A DNA stretch of 64,000 nucleotides, taken from contig CAVPIK010000029.1 of the NCBI GenBank assembly GCA_963704975.1, forward strand, positions 1 to 64,000. Direction: 5' to 3'. The position numbers were made by a program, and so were the translations under genes. This DNA is from JAGNDO01 sp963704975. GTDB lineage: Bacteria > Chloroflexota > Anaerolineae > Caldilineales > Caldilineaceae. Positions 7,677 through 23,297 of the stretch are shown in pieces. The notes beneath the pieces were generated by a model. The model saw nothing but the letters and a program-made list of their open reading frames with translations. It was not told the DNA's origin and made no database searches. How positions within the stretch are numbered: position 1 is the first letter of the stretch; every line of letters begins with the position of its first letter.

Positions 7677-9643
7677 CTACATTTCTCCCAGCACGACCCC
7701 CATTTGGTCGGTTTCGTAGCCGCCCAGGGCTTGGACGGCTCGGACGAACGCGCCGTCTTTCTCGCCGATGATGGCGAGGAGGGGGGCGAGGAGGTCGCTG
7801 TCGTAGTGCTCGGTCGGGATGATCAGGTCGTAGCGCTCGTTGAAGAGGGGGACGAAGTCCAGATCCAGGGCCTTGGCCGCGCCCAGGATGCCCAGGCCGC
7901 AGTCGGCCGCGCCGCTCTTGACCGCGGCGGCCACGGCCAGGTGGGTGTACTCCGTGCGCTCGTAGCCCTGGATCTGCCGGGGGTTGAGGCTGAGTTGGCC
8001 CAGTTTGTAGTCGAGCAGCACCCGGGTGCCCGCGCCCCGCTGCCGGTTGACGAATTGCACATCGTCCCGCAGCAGGTCCCCTAGGCCCCCAAGGGATTTC
8101 GGATTGCCCTTCTCTATGATGAGGCCCTGAACTCGATTTACAAAGCCCACAATTTTCACCTTCACCCCGTGGGCGGTCAAATAGCGTTGCACTGAGCCGA
8201 AATTGTACTCGCCGCTCTCTTCGTCCAGCAGATGGGAACCGGCCAGATGGGCCTCGCCCCGCTGCAAGGTGAGCAGCCCGCTGAGGCTGCCCACATGGGC
8301 CGAGGCCAGGGTGAGCCGGGGATGGCGGCGGCGCAGCTCGTCGGCCAGCACGTCCAGGGTGAGGTCGTGGCTGCCGATGGCGAGGATGGTCTGGCGGATG
8401 GAGCGGGGGGAGCGCAGAAGCTGCACCTGCACGGGCTCGCCGGGGTGGAAGCCTTCGGAGAAGCGGGGGATGGTGACGATGCCGTCGGCCTTGACCAGGG
8501 ACATGATCACCCCGGCGCCCCGGGAGAGGGGGGTGGCGACGATGCGGTCGCCGACCTGGCCCAGGGTGACCCGCATAAATTCGTCCTCGCCCATGGGGGA
8601 GAGCACTTTGCGGGTCATGGTGGCGGTGAGGGTGGGGCGCTCCGGGGGCAGTTGGCCCTGCCAGGCGTGGAGGAGCGGGGTGACGATGATGTCAAAGGTC
8701 ATGGCCGCGGAGACGGGATAGCCGGGGATGCCGACCAAGGCGCGGAAGTCGTCGCCGCGTTTGGCCCACGCCCAAGATCACCGGGTGGCCGGGGCGCATG
8801 GCGATGCCGTGGACCAGCAGTTCGCCCAACTCCTGCACGATGGCCGAGGTGTAATCCTCGGAGCCAGCCGACGACCCGGCGTTGACCACGACCAGATCGT
8901 GGTCGACCAGGGCTGCGGCCACGGTGTCGCGGATGGTGGCGTAGTCGTCCGCCACGATGGGCCAGCGATGCACGATGCAGCCCGCCTCCTCGGCCTGCGC
9001 CCCCAGCATGAGGGCGTTGTACTCGATGATGTCGCCGGGCTTGAGGTCGCTGCCCGGCATGACCAATTCCGTGCCCGTGGGGATGATGGCGACCCGTGGG
9101 CGGCGATAGACGGTGACCTCGCGGTGGCCGCAGCCGGCGATGGCCCCCAGATCTTGCGGGCGCAATTTGTGGTTGGCGGGCAGGACCAGTTCGGTGGCCA
9201 CCATGTCCTCGCCCATGGCCCGCACATGCTGCCACGGGGCCACCGCGGCCATGATCTCGATGTGGGGCGAGCCGTCCGGGCCGGGCAGGGTCTGGGTGTC
9301 CTCGATCATGATCACCGCGTTGGTGTCCGGCGGCATGGGGTCGCCCGTGTCCACGGGCATGGCCCGGCGGTCGATGGGCAGGATCTTGGGGCTGGTCTCG
9401 GACGCGCCCCGGGTCTCCTCGGCCCGCACGGCATAGCCGTCCATGGCCGAGGCGTGATAGTGGGGCGACGAAATCCGCGCCCACACGGGCTGGGCGGTCA
9501 CCCGGCCCAGGGCCTCGGTCAGGGGGACAGTCTCGGACGAGCAGGGGGCGGCGCAGACCGTGGGCGTCCAGGGCCGTGTGCCAGGCGTCCAGGGCCTGGT
9601 CCAGGGATACGTCGTGAAGGTAGATGTTGCGTTCGTGGGCCAT
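7677..9643 (-). CDS. moeA: molybdopterin molybdenumtransferase MoeA fused to PBP_like domain, frameshifted
   Basis: Inserts molybdenum or tungsten into adenylylated molybdopterin. The N-terminal MoeA part has SAMDGYAV, the MPT-binding loop NAGSSAGSEDYT and RPGHPVILG, then IPGYPVSAAMTF. A C-terminal PBP_like domain starts GSHDLTLDVL and runs to the end. Such MoeA-PBP fusions of about 640-650 residues are common in archaea and anaerobic bacteria. Start MAHERNIYLHD at 9643. Two frame breaks: near 9530, and near 8770, where removing one C restores LGVGKRGDDFRALVGIPGYP. It is upstream of the MoaD-like gene in the same direction. The PBP domain resembles that of the PIN fusion at 4457-5661. Confidence 0.9.
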
Positions 9644-9650
9644 AGGATTT

Positions 9651-9775
9651 TGGATTGGGTGATTTTGGATTTTGGATTGGGTGGACGGAAATAGAACGCG
9701 GATGACGCTGATTAGGCGGATTTGCACGGATTTTTTTGAAAATCTGTGGAAATCCGTTGGATCCGTGTCGTCAGC
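9651..9775. repeat. two adjoining word-based repeats upstream of moeA
   Basis: 9651-9684 holds repeated GATTTTGGATT words, a half copy of the family at 18.2 and 37.6 kb. 9685-9775 holds a palindrome-like arm pair built from GCGGATTTGCACGGATT-type words around an A/T-rich centre, related to the copy at 42.2 kb. No gene is seen in 9644-9923 apart from these. Confidence 0.6.
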
Positions 9776-9923
9776 GGCCTATTTGGCTCCATTATACCTG
9801 GGGATGGGGGCCAGGGCGAACTGCTGGGGTGGTGGGCGGGTTGGGGGCGTTGACGGGGTGGGCGTGGGGGCGGTACAATGGGGGCAGATCAGCAGGTTTC
9901 TGTGGAAACGAATCGAGGTGAAT

Positions 9924-10947
9924 ATGACCAACCGAACCAAAATCCTCTTCTTTGCCAGCAACCCAGATCAGGTGATGCCCCTCACCCTGGACGAGGAGAT
10001 TCGGGCCATCCGGGCCAAGATCCGGGCGTCGGACTATCGGGATGTGCTGGATCTGGTGGCCTGTTTGGCCGTGCGCCCGGACGATCTGCTCCAGGAGTTG
10101 AACACGGAGCGGCCCGCCGTGGTCCACTTCAGCGGCCACGGCACGGGCGCGGGCGAATTGGTGCTGATGGACGACAACCGGCAGCCCAAGCCGGTCAGCA
10201 CGGCTGCGCTCAAGGCCCTCTTCGCCACCCTCAAGGACAACATCCAAGTGGTCGTGCTCAACGCCTGCGCCACCCAGCCCCAGGCCGAGGCCATCGCCGA
10301 GAGTCATCGACTGCGTGATCGGCATGAGCGGGGATCTGGGCGACCGGGCCGCGTTGATCTTCGCCGCCTCGTTCTATCGGGCCATCGGCTTTGCCCGCAC
10401 GGTCCAGGAAGCCTTCGACCAGGGCAAAGTCGCCCTGCTGTTGGAGGGCATCGCCGAGGAGAAGACGCCCGTGCTGTTGCACCGCCCCGGCGTGGACCCG
10501 TCCACCGTGCGCTTGGTCAACCCGTGGGACAGCGAACGCCGACGTGGTGGGGGTCAACCTGGAGGTGGCTCGGGCCATCTTCGGGCTGCGGGACACCGTG
10601 GCCACGGCCCAGCCGGTCGCAAAGAGCAGGTCGCCGACTATTATGGCAAGATCGCCGCCACGCTGAAAGAAGTGGTGGTCGCTCTGCGTCGGCAAGCAGA
10701 TGCCCCACGGCGATTGCGCCAAGATGCAGGTCTACGGTCAAGCAGTTGCCGGACACCATCGGCGATCTGATCGGCATGGCCAAGGCCCAGGAACTTTCGG
10801 CTACAAGTTGCTCAACGCCTACGAGGTGGAAGGGCTGCTTGCCCAGTTCTCCCAGTATCGTGGACGCGAGAGGGCAGCCTGGCGGATCTGGAAAAAGCCG
10901 CCGCCTATTTTGAGGTGGCGGCGGATTCGCTGTTGGCGTCAATATGA
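9924..10947 (+). CDS. CHAT-domain (caspase-like) protein, several frameshifts
   Basis: MTNRTKILFFASNP start, catalytic-type His in VVHFSGHG and Cys in VVVLNACAT, then IGMSGDLGDRAALIFAASFYRA and VQEAFDQGK: a CHAT (Caspase HetF Associated with TPRs) peptidase-like domain as found in bacterial effector and signalling proteins. The C-terminal part is an unrecognised helical region ending FEVAADSLLASI at 10947. At least four frame changes (near 10300, 10530, 10600 and 10700-10800) are needed. Both catalytic residues survive, so poor local sequence is as likely as real decay. No partner effector gene is evident next to it. Confidence 0.65.
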
Positions 10948-11452
10948 AGAAAATCCATCCCATCACCTTTGCATTGACCCAAATCATCCCTAAACCTGCC
11001 GCGGCCAATCTGCGCCGAGGTGGCGGACGTGACCCGCTGGCGGGAGTTCACCGGCTACGGCATTCTGCCAGGCATCGACGCGGCAGAGTAGCTGAATTAC
11101 GTACGGAAGATCATGGTTGGATCCCGGGTGCGGAGTGCGCAATCATGGATGGCTCCCGGCATGTGGGAGGAGATCACCGAGTGGGTCGTGGGCCAGCGCA
11201 TCGTCATGCGCATGCACGACTGCACCCCGCCGCTTGAGCCGACTGGCCATGCCCATTTCGTCGAGACGTGGACATTTGAGGAACAGGGGCCCGACACGTT
11301 GGTGACGCCGGTCATTTCAACTCGTTCCGCCGAAGGCGGTGTGGACGAGTCCGCTGCTGTGGGGAATCTCCATTGCTGCTTCCGACGGGCAATTGGGCGA
11401 GCAGTTGGGAGAGATGGCTCTGTTTATGAAGAAACGGATTGTGCCGGAATGA
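10944..11452 (+). CDS. SRPBCC (START/polyketide-cyclase-like) protein, several frameshifts
   Basis: Begins MKKIHPITF with its ATG overlapping the stop of the CHAT gene. Fragments in different frames read ICAEVADVTRWREFTGYG, then EEITEWVVGQRIVMRMHD and HFVETWTFEEQGPDTLVT, ending MALFMKKRIVPE: the pattern of an SRPBCC hydrophobic-ligand-binding fold of about 160 residues. Frame breaks near 11000, 11090, 11130, 11240 and 11310. Function unknown. Confidence 0.5.
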
Positions 11453-11463
11453 GAGCGACACCC

Positions 11464-12057
11464 ATGAACCAAACCGCCCTCCTCCTCGATCGATGTGCAG
11501 CAGGGATTTGATGACCCCTATTGGGGCAAGCGCAACAACCCGGACGCGGAGGCGAACATGGCCCGCATCTTGCAGGGTTGGCGCGAGCACGCGCTGCCCG
11601 TCATCCATGTGCAGCATCTGTCCACCAACCCCGCATCGCCCCTGCACCCCTCTGGCCCAGGCTGTGAGTTTCGACCCGAGACCCGAGCCAATTGCCGGCG
11701 AAGTCGTTTTCCAAAAGCATGTGAACAGCGCCTTTATCGGCACCGGGCTGGAGGCCTACCTGCGCCAAGACGGGGATCGACGCCCTGGTCATCGTGGGGC
11801 TGACCACGGACCACTGCGTCTCCACCACCACCCGCATGGCGGGCAATCTCGGCTTCGACGTGCAGTTGGTGGCCGACGCCACGGCCACCTTTGACCGAGA
11901 GGATATTCACGGCAACCGGTTGAGCGCGGACGAGATCCACCGTGTGCATTTGGCCAGCCTGCACGGGGAGTTCTGCACGGTGGTGACGACTGCGGAGGTT
12001 TTGGCCTTTCTCGTCAGCGTTGACCAGTCAAGAGGACTCGCCCAAAAACCGGGATAA
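11464..12057 (+). CDS. isochorismatase-family cysteine hydrolase, frameshifted
   Basis: After removing one extra G near 11494 the start reads MNQTALLLIDVQQGFDDPYW, with the catalytic Asp. The Lys (VFQKHVNSAFIGTGLE) and nucleophile Cys (GLTTDHCVSTTTRMAG) of the Asp-Lys-Cys triad are present, and the fold continues to a usual length near 195 residues. Further frame breaks near 11660 and 11770. Substrate not predictable (nicotinamidase, isochorismatase and related amidases share this pattern). Confidence 0.75.
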
Positions 12058-12130
12058 CGCTCGGCCACGTTATCTGCTATAATTCATGACAGGTGAACGA
12101 GTCGTATTTGATTGACGAAAGGTGGGCAGG

Positions 12131-12352
12131 ATGAACCAATGGGAAAAGCTGGATGCCGTTGAACGGAATCCGGGCAAGGTCAGCGGGGCGTGGGTCTTTC
12201 GGGGCACACGGGTTCCGATTGCGGCTCTGTTTGAAAATCTACGGGATGGGGCGACGGTTGACGAATTCTTGACCTGGTTCCCCGGTGTCGAACGGGCGCA
12301 GGTTGATGCCGTTCTCGAACATGAACTTCAACTGTTAGCGGTGGTTGGGTAG
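12131..12352 (+). CDS. DUF433-family antitoxin
   Basis: 73 residues with VSGAWVFRGTRVPIAALFENLRDG and the FLTWFPGV pattern: DUF433, a small HTH-like antitoxin. ATG 12131 has AAAGG 9 bases upstream. Two bases separate it from the DUF5615 gene, its usual partner, so this is a complete type II toxin-antitoxin pair. Confidence 0.85.
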   Translation: MNQWEKLDAVERNPGKVSGAWVFRGTRVPIAALFENLRDGATVDEFLTWFPGVERAQVDAVLEHELQLLAVVG

Positions 12353-12354
12353 GC

Positions 12355-12671
12355 ATGAAAATCCTATTTGACCAAGGGACGCCGGTTCCGTTACGCCGTC
12401 ACCTATCGGGACACGACGTGACAACAGCCTATGAAGCCGGTTGGTCGAATCTTGCCAACGGCGACCTACTCAGGGTAGCGGAGCAAGCTGGCTTTCAAGT
12501 TTTGGTCACCACGGATCAGAACCTGCGCTATCAGCAAAACCTGGACGGCGACGCATAGCCATTGCTGTGCTGCGAACAACGTCATGGCCGCGTATACGTC
12601 AACAGCTTGGCATGGTTTGCGAGATGGTCGATGCTCTAGCGCTTGGTGATTATGTTGAAATCTCATTCTGA
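12355..12671 (+). CDS. DUF5615 PIN-like toxin, frameshifted
   Basis: MKILFDQGTPVPLRRHL at the start and LVTTDQNLRYQQNL later are typical of DUF5615 (Mut7-C/PIN-like) toxins, predicted RNases paired with DUF433. A frame slip near 12545 leads into GRRIAIAVLRTTSWPRIRQQ, giving about 105 residues, the family's usual length. The first acidic position (Asp6) is present. Confidence 0.78.
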
Positions 12672-12707
12672 AGAGAGTACCAAACAAGTTGGTTCTGGAA
12701 TAAATCT

Positions 12708-13199
12708 ATGACACCCATCAAACCCATCCGCACCCCCACCGACCACGAAACCGCCCTGGCGGAAATCGAATCCCTCTGGGACGCCGCGCCCAACACCCCG
12801 GACGCGGATCGGCTGGATGTCCTGATGACCCTGGTCGAAGCCTACGAGGAAGAACACCACCCCATCCCCCCGCCGGACCCCATCGATCTGCTCCTGCACG
12901 TCATGGACGCCCGAGGCCTCTCCCGCCGGGATCTGGAACCCTATTTGGGCAGCCGGGCCCGGGTTTCCGAGATCCTCAACCGCCGCCGACCCCTCTCTTT
13001 GGAGATGATCCGCAAGCTCCAATCCGGGCTGGGCTTGCCCGCGGAGGTGCTGGTGCAGCCGTATCAGTCTCCGCACTGGCCTCATAACAGCGACAAAATA
13101 GCCTTGCAACAAAAAACGCCGGTTCACACCCTTATGCAGGGTGTGAACCGGCGTTTTTTGTTGCGAGCGAACCAGACTCTCAGAAAAAATCCGTCCTAA
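12708..13199 (+). CDS. HigA-like HTH antitoxin/regulator
   Basis: N-terminal acidic helical region (ALAEIESLWDAAPNTPDADRL) and a C-terminal XRE-type HTH (LHVMDARGLSRRDLEPYLGS, VSEILNRRRPLSLEMIRKL), the layout of orphan HigA proteins. The HTH ends near 13065; the remaining 45 codons run through a perfect terminator hairpin and into a repeat, so the real C-terminus is probably near 13080 and a frame error is likely there. No HigB toxin is adjacent. Confidence 0.7.
   Translation: MTPIKPIRTPTDHETALAEIESLWDAAPNTPDADRLDVLMTLVEAYEEEHHPIPPPDPIDLLLHVMDARGLSRRDLEPYLGSRARVSEILNRRRPLSLEMIRKLQSGLGLPAEVLVQPYQSPHWPHNSDKIALQQKTPVHTLMQGVNRRFLLRANQTLRKNPS
13106..13164. terminator. strong terminator hairpin inside the 3' end of the HigA-like frame
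   Basis: Perfect 26-base arms (13106-13131, 13139-13164) with a 7-base loop; A run on the left, T run on the right, usable in both directions. Confidence 0.85.
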
Positions 13200-13232
13200 T
13201 CCGTTCAATCCGTCCAATCCGTGGCCTATTTT
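13180..13232. repeat. half copy of the ATCCGT-word repeat
   Basis: Tandem words of the form AATCCGTCC/AATCCGTTC ending in GTGGCCTATTTTT. The same arm occurs as half of the palindromes at 20.84-20.94 and 26.89-26.99 kb. Confidence 0.7.
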
Positions 13233-13243
13233 TTACGCCATCC

Positions 13244-15044
<1,801 letters not shown>

Positions 15045-15154
15045 TTTGGATCGTCCTTTACGGATTCATTTTGGGCGTATGAAACGAGGAGTTCGCACCC
15101 CCTGGTGCGAACGGGTCGACGCCAGGAAGTGCAAACTCCGCAAATTTCTGAGCT

Positions 15155-15318
15155 AGCGCCCGCCGGTTGAGTAGGCGTCGCTTCAGAAAGCGGGGGCTGT
15201 TTCCGACCGTATCGAAACCAGAGGGTGCGGGTTAACCCACTTGGTTTCGATACAGCCGTCATTCCAATGTCGGCGAAATTGGCTGGTTAACTCGGCCTAC
15301 TCAACCGGCGTTGGCATG
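15155..15318. repeat. R1 palindromic element, solo copy
   Basis: Outer inverted ends GGTTGAGTAG ... CTACTCAACC and an inner pair GTATCGAAACCA ... TGGTTTCGATAC. Same architecture as the four tandem copies at 44.2-45.0 kb and the solo copy at 49.7 kb. It fills the gap between pepF and acnA; the adjoining 15090-15140 has another small hairpin (GTTCGCACC ... GGTGCGAAC). Confidence 0.85.
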
Positions 15319-15323
15319 AGTGG

Positions 15324-18039
<2,716 letters not shown>

Positions 18040-18162
18040 TGGGGTCTCCCTTGGGAAAATGAGTGTCGAGTGATGAGTAACGAGTAAGGCGAGAGGATAC
18101 CATCTTTAATCCCTCAACTATACCAGTTTTGGAGAAAAGGTGGTAATTTTGGGGGGATTTTG

Positions 18163-18288
18163 GGAGGAATGGGGGATTTTGGATTTGTGATTTTGGATTT
18201 TGGATTGGTCGGCACCGAACACCGTCACCTCTTGTCCAGCGCACGCAATCCAAAATCCACAATCACAAATCCAAAATCAAATCACCGA
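18163..18288. repeat. R2 palindrome of ATTTTGGATT words
   Basis: Left arm repeats GGATTTTGGATTTGTGATT-like words; the right arm carries the complement (AATCCAAAATC words) around a unique centre near 18210-18240. It separates acnA from the ParB-like/UspA gene and touches the stop codon of the latter. Confidence 0.8.
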
Positions 18289-20024
18289 CAAATCAGAATC
18301 GGCACGCTGCTCTCCTGCAACACCTGGTCCACGGTGCTGCCCAGGATCACTTCGAGCATGGGGTTGAGGCCGTAGCCGCCCATGAGGATGAAATCGCAGC
18401 CTTCGGCCTCGGCGGTGTCCAGGATGGCGGTGGACGCAGCCCCCTGCTTTTGGACAAAGGTGGCGACTATCTTCTGCTCGTCCAAATAGGCCTGGGCCTT
18501 GGCCAGCACGGCCGGGTCGGTCTCCCCCACTTCTTGGGAGGTGACGACGACCAATGGGAGTTCCCATTTGCCGGCTGCATAGGCGGCCAAATAGAGGGCT
18601 TCCATGGATTTGGGGCTGCCGTCAAAGGCCAGCAACGGCCGGTTGAGGGGCGAAACCGTCCCCGGCACGGCCAGGATGGGCCGGGGGCAACGGCGCACCA
18701 ACGTGCGGAAGCCCGATGTGATCCGCTCCAAAGGCTGGGCCCCCGGCGGATAGTTGAGGCTGATGATCACCAGATCCGTCAGCCGCGCCCGGTCGCTGAT
18801 CACCCGGGCCACGGGGCCGAAGTCCAGGGCCAACTGGCCGGCGATAGCGTCCTCCTGGCAGCGCCGGTTGAAGCGGGCTTGGACCGCCTGGGCCGCCGGG
18901 CTGGCCAAGTCAGCCTCCGAGGCCACAACATGCAGCCCTTGCAAGCGCACCCACTCCTTGTGAGCCAGGACGATCCCCTGTTCCACTGCGTTCCAGCCCC
19001 GCTCTGTGCCTGTCACGCCCACCATCACGTCCAAAAAGATACGGTCCCGGGTGTTGCCGATATGCCGGTCCCGCCGCCATTGGCCCGGCGGCGGCCCAGC
19101 CTCCAACTCGTCAAACTGGACCACCTCCAATAGCCGCCCGGTCATGCGGGCCATCCGGCTGATCGGCTTGGTGCTGTGCTGCTGGGCCAGATCCTGCACC
19201 GCGGTGGCCGGATCGATCTCCCAGCCCAACTCCTCCATCAGCTCGGCCCGGTGGCGGCCGATCCACAGATAGAGGTCGGTCTCCGTGCGGTCGGGGAAGT
19301 CTCGCAACAGCCCCCGCTCCTGGATAATGGCGGTTACGGGCAGGTACACCTTGTCATACCAGTCAGCGACAGCTTCGGTGTTGGCGATCTCTCGCTCCTG
19401 CTCGATGCCCATGAAATAGCGGTGAACCTCAATATGCTCCAACAGATCGTTGTACCGGCCCGATGCGGTGACGGTCAGATCCGCGTCCGGGCGCAGGATG
19501 TTGATCTTGGTCTTGGCGGCAAACTCCGTATATTCGGCCATCAGGCCCAGCTCGTCCGCCTGGGTATCCACGCCCAACGTCATCTTGCCATAGACCGGCG
19601 TTACATAAGCCTGGATGCTCTTGGCCCCTACCTGTCTAGCCACGGAGACACGGTGGTTGCCGTCCCGCACAAAATAGTTGCCGTCAATGGCATAGACCTC
19701 GATGGGCGGCACACCCACCATGTCCTCCACGGCGATCTTCACCCTGGCCCAGCGTTCTTCGTCGCTGTTCTTTTTGGGCAAAAAACTGCGGGTGAAGTCC
19801 GTATAGCGGCCCACGCTGCCCACAATGGCGTCCAAGGGGATGTCCTGCAAGGTTTGGCTGGTCCCCTCCACCGCCCCAAGGCTGCGCCGAACTTCGTCAT
19901 AGGAGAGCAGGTCCGCCGAGCGTCCCCGCAGCCGGGCCATGATAGTCTCCAGCGCGGCCCGATGGCGGGCATCACGGAAATCGTTCACGGCCCCAACATA
20001 ACCAGTTCCAGTCAAGTCAGGCAT
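18282..20024 (-). CDS. ParB-like domain, DLYLW repeat unit and two UspA domains
   Basis: About 580 residues. Residues 30-160: a ParB/sulfiredoxin-like nucleotide-binding fold (VGSVGRYTDF, RWARVKIAV, VYAIDGNYFVRDGNHRVSVARQ). Residues 190-310: one helical unit with RPDADLTVTASGRYNDLLEHIEVHR ending ETDLYLWIGRHRAELM. C-terminal half: two universal-stress-protein-like domains (FLDVMVGVTGTERGWNAVEQ; LLAFDGSPKSMEALYLA with MGGYGLNPMLEVILGSTVDQ). Start ATG 20024 is preceded by GAGGAA and lies 14 bases after the Memo gene, so it is in that operon. A paralogue without UspA lies at 25093-26604. Function unknown; a nucleotide-sensing role is inferred from the folds. Confidence 0.7.
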   Translation of the reverse strand: MPDLTGTGYVGAVNDFRDARHRAALETIMARLRGRSADLLSYDEVRRSLGAVEGTSQTLQDIPLDAIVGSVGRYTDFTRSFLPKKNSDEERWARVKIAVEDMVGVPPIEVYAIDGNYFVRDGNHRVSVARQVGAKSIQAYVTPVYGKMTLGVDTQADELGLMAEYTEFAAKTKINILRPDADLTVTASGRYNDLLEHIEVHRYFMGIEQEREIANTEAVADWYDKVYLPVTAIIQERGLLRDFPDRTETDLYLWIGRHRAELMEELGWEIDPATAVQDLAQQHSTKPISRMARMTGRLLEVVQFDELEAGPPPGQWRRDRHIGNTRDRIFLDVMVGVTGTERGWNAVEQGIVLAHKEWVRLQGLHVVASEADLASPAAQAVQARFNRRCQEDAIAGQLALDFGPVARVISDRARLTDLVIISLNYPPGAQPLERITSGFRTLVRRCPRPILAVPGTVSPLNRPLLAFDGSPKSMEALYLAAYAAGKWELPLVVVTSQEVGETDPAVLAKAQAYLDEQKIVATFVQKQGAASTAILDTAEAEGCDFILMGGYGLNPMLEVILGSTVDQVLQESSVPILICR

Positions 20025-20038
20025 AGATTCCTCAAATT

Positions 20039-21394
20039 CTAATAAACAATGCCGCACACAGTCACGGCAGAGCTGTTTTGATCGTCCGCGGGGCAGCGGT
20101 CATAGCCGGTGACCCGGCCTTGCACCGGCCGTTGGCGGATGCGTTCCATCAACGACAGCCCCAAATAGAAGGGGGTGACGCCGCAAACATTGTTGCGGTC
20201 CTCCACCCGGGCAATGGTTTGAAAAAAGTCCGCCGTCTTTCCAGCTCGGAGAAACGCTAGCAACTCCCCATCCGCTGCCCGAAGAAGATCTTCTCGGTTT
20301 GGGGTGAGGGGTGGCCCGCCGAAAGCCGGTCCCACATGGGCCATGTCGCCAGAGGCCACCACCAGCACCCGACGTTCTCGGCCAATTTGGGCCAGAGTCT
20401 CCAACACCCGGTGGATGGTCGGGTCCTGGTCCGGCGCTTGCCCATTGCGGAAGAAGTCATGCAGCCCGCCGGTCAGGATAGGCACGATGGGCACAGGCTG
20501 CCCGCCCCGCATGTGGTGCAGCCAGACCGCCACCAACTCCACCGAATGCTCCCGGCTGTGGCGCATCTCCCCGGCAAAAGCCGCGTCCGGGCCGATGGCC
20601 TGGGCCAGCCGGTCAACCGTCTCCCCGTCCGTGGGCAGCACGCCGAAGGGGGTGGCGTAGTGCTGCCGGGTCAAGGTGAAGCGGTCGCTGCCGTAATGGT
20701 CCGTGGCGAAGATCACCACCAACTCCGCCGCCTGCACCAGATCCGCCGCCGCCTTCCACGCCGTGGCATAGACCGCCCCGCCCCGTGGGATAGTCGATAT
20801 GGGGGCTGAAAAGGCCCCGTCCGCTTTCGACATTCAAAATAGGCCACGGATTGGACGGATCGGACGGATTTTGACGGATTTTTTCTTGTTTTGATCCGTT
20901 TTGATCCGTCGCATCCGTCAAATCTGTGGCCCATTTAGCATTTTCGGGAACCTGAGCCAGGTAGTCATCCAGCAATGCACTCAACTCGTCCGGGTCCGCG
21001 GGGTAGGAGAGACCGGCCAGGGTGGGTTTGCGGAAAGGGGCTTGCTGCCACGCCGTCACCTGCGCCGCCGCGGCCTGGCGGAAGCGGCGATTCTCCAGCA
21101 AAAAGGAGTGATCCAGGGCGGCCAGCAAACCCTCGATGGCCTCCGCGCCCACGCCATAGCCATAGCGCCGGATCAGTGCCGCATCGATCGCCCCCGCGTC
21201 CGCCTGGGAACCGTCGCACAGGGCCAGGATCGGCCCCATGCCCTGGGGAACCAGCATGGATCCCCCGTTCAATTCCAGGGGATCTTGGAGCAGATAATAG
21301 GGCTGGCCGTCGTGGTCATAGGGCTGCACATCCAAAGCCCGCAGTTTGGGGAAGGGGATTGAAGGGGTTGAGGGAGTTGAGGGAGAAAAATCGG

Positions 21395-21398
<4 letters not shown>
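20039..21398 (-). CDS. amrB: AmmeMemoRadiSam system protein B (Memo family), frameshifted and repeat-inserted
   Basis: N-terminal domain (MTDFSPST, KLRALDVQPYDHDGQPYYLLQDP) followed by the Memo dioxygenase-like domain: FSPHIDYPRGGAVYATAW, FATDHYGSD, the His of GEMRHSREHSVE and VASGDMAHVGPAFGG. Between PENA (about 20935) and GLFSPHID (about 20835) an ATCCGT-word palindrome is inserted in frame and stays open, adding about 36 residues. A frame break in the G-rich run near 20790 must be corrected. ATG 21398 overlaps the stop of herA (ATGA). Family members work with a radical-SAM and an AMMECR1 protein, neither seen here. Confidence 0.82.
20838..20937. repeat. R3 palindrome of ATCCGT words inserted in frame in the Memo gene
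   Basis: Left arm GGCCACGGATTGGACGGAT, right arm with the complementary ATCCGT words ending ATCTGTGGCCCATTT. The element lies wholly within the amrB frame and contains no stop in that frame. The copy at 26.9 kb has the same outer ends. Confidence 0.88.
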
Positions 21399-23065
<1,667 letters not shown>

Positions 23066-23069
<4 letters not shown>

Positions 23070-23293
23070 GTGGCGTACTCAAATACTGGGGTTTGGATGA
23101 TTCGTGCCGGTCTCATTCTGCTCCAGACGACCTCTTGCAGTCGTTCCACAACGGCTGGGGAGAAATACTGCTCCCCCGTTTCTACCGAAATGCGGGCTGG
23201 CACGTTTTCGATCAGGATGAATTTCCCATCCATGTCAATGGAATAGGTGACGGTGGTTTCGATGAATTGCTCGTCGTGAGTTTGTGTGTTCAT
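23066..23293 (-). CDS. YgiT/MqsA-N-like small protein lacking the zinc cysteines
   Basis: 75 residues. The pattern TVTYSIDMDGKFILIENVPA followed by TGEQYFSPAVVERLQEV and PVFEYA matches the YgiT-type antitoxin N-domain, in which this segment normally carries two CxxC zinc knuckles. No cysteine is present, so zinc binding is lost. GGAG lies 9 bases before ATG 23293. Four bases downstream of the DUF4258 gene and overlapping the herA start by four bases. Confidence 0.6.
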
Positions 23294-23297
23294 GGCA

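Noticed and set aside
12708..13199. A HigB toxin partner for the HigA-like gene
   Set aside because: No RelE/HigB-like frame lies on either side; the upstream genes are a complete DUF433/DUF5615 pair.
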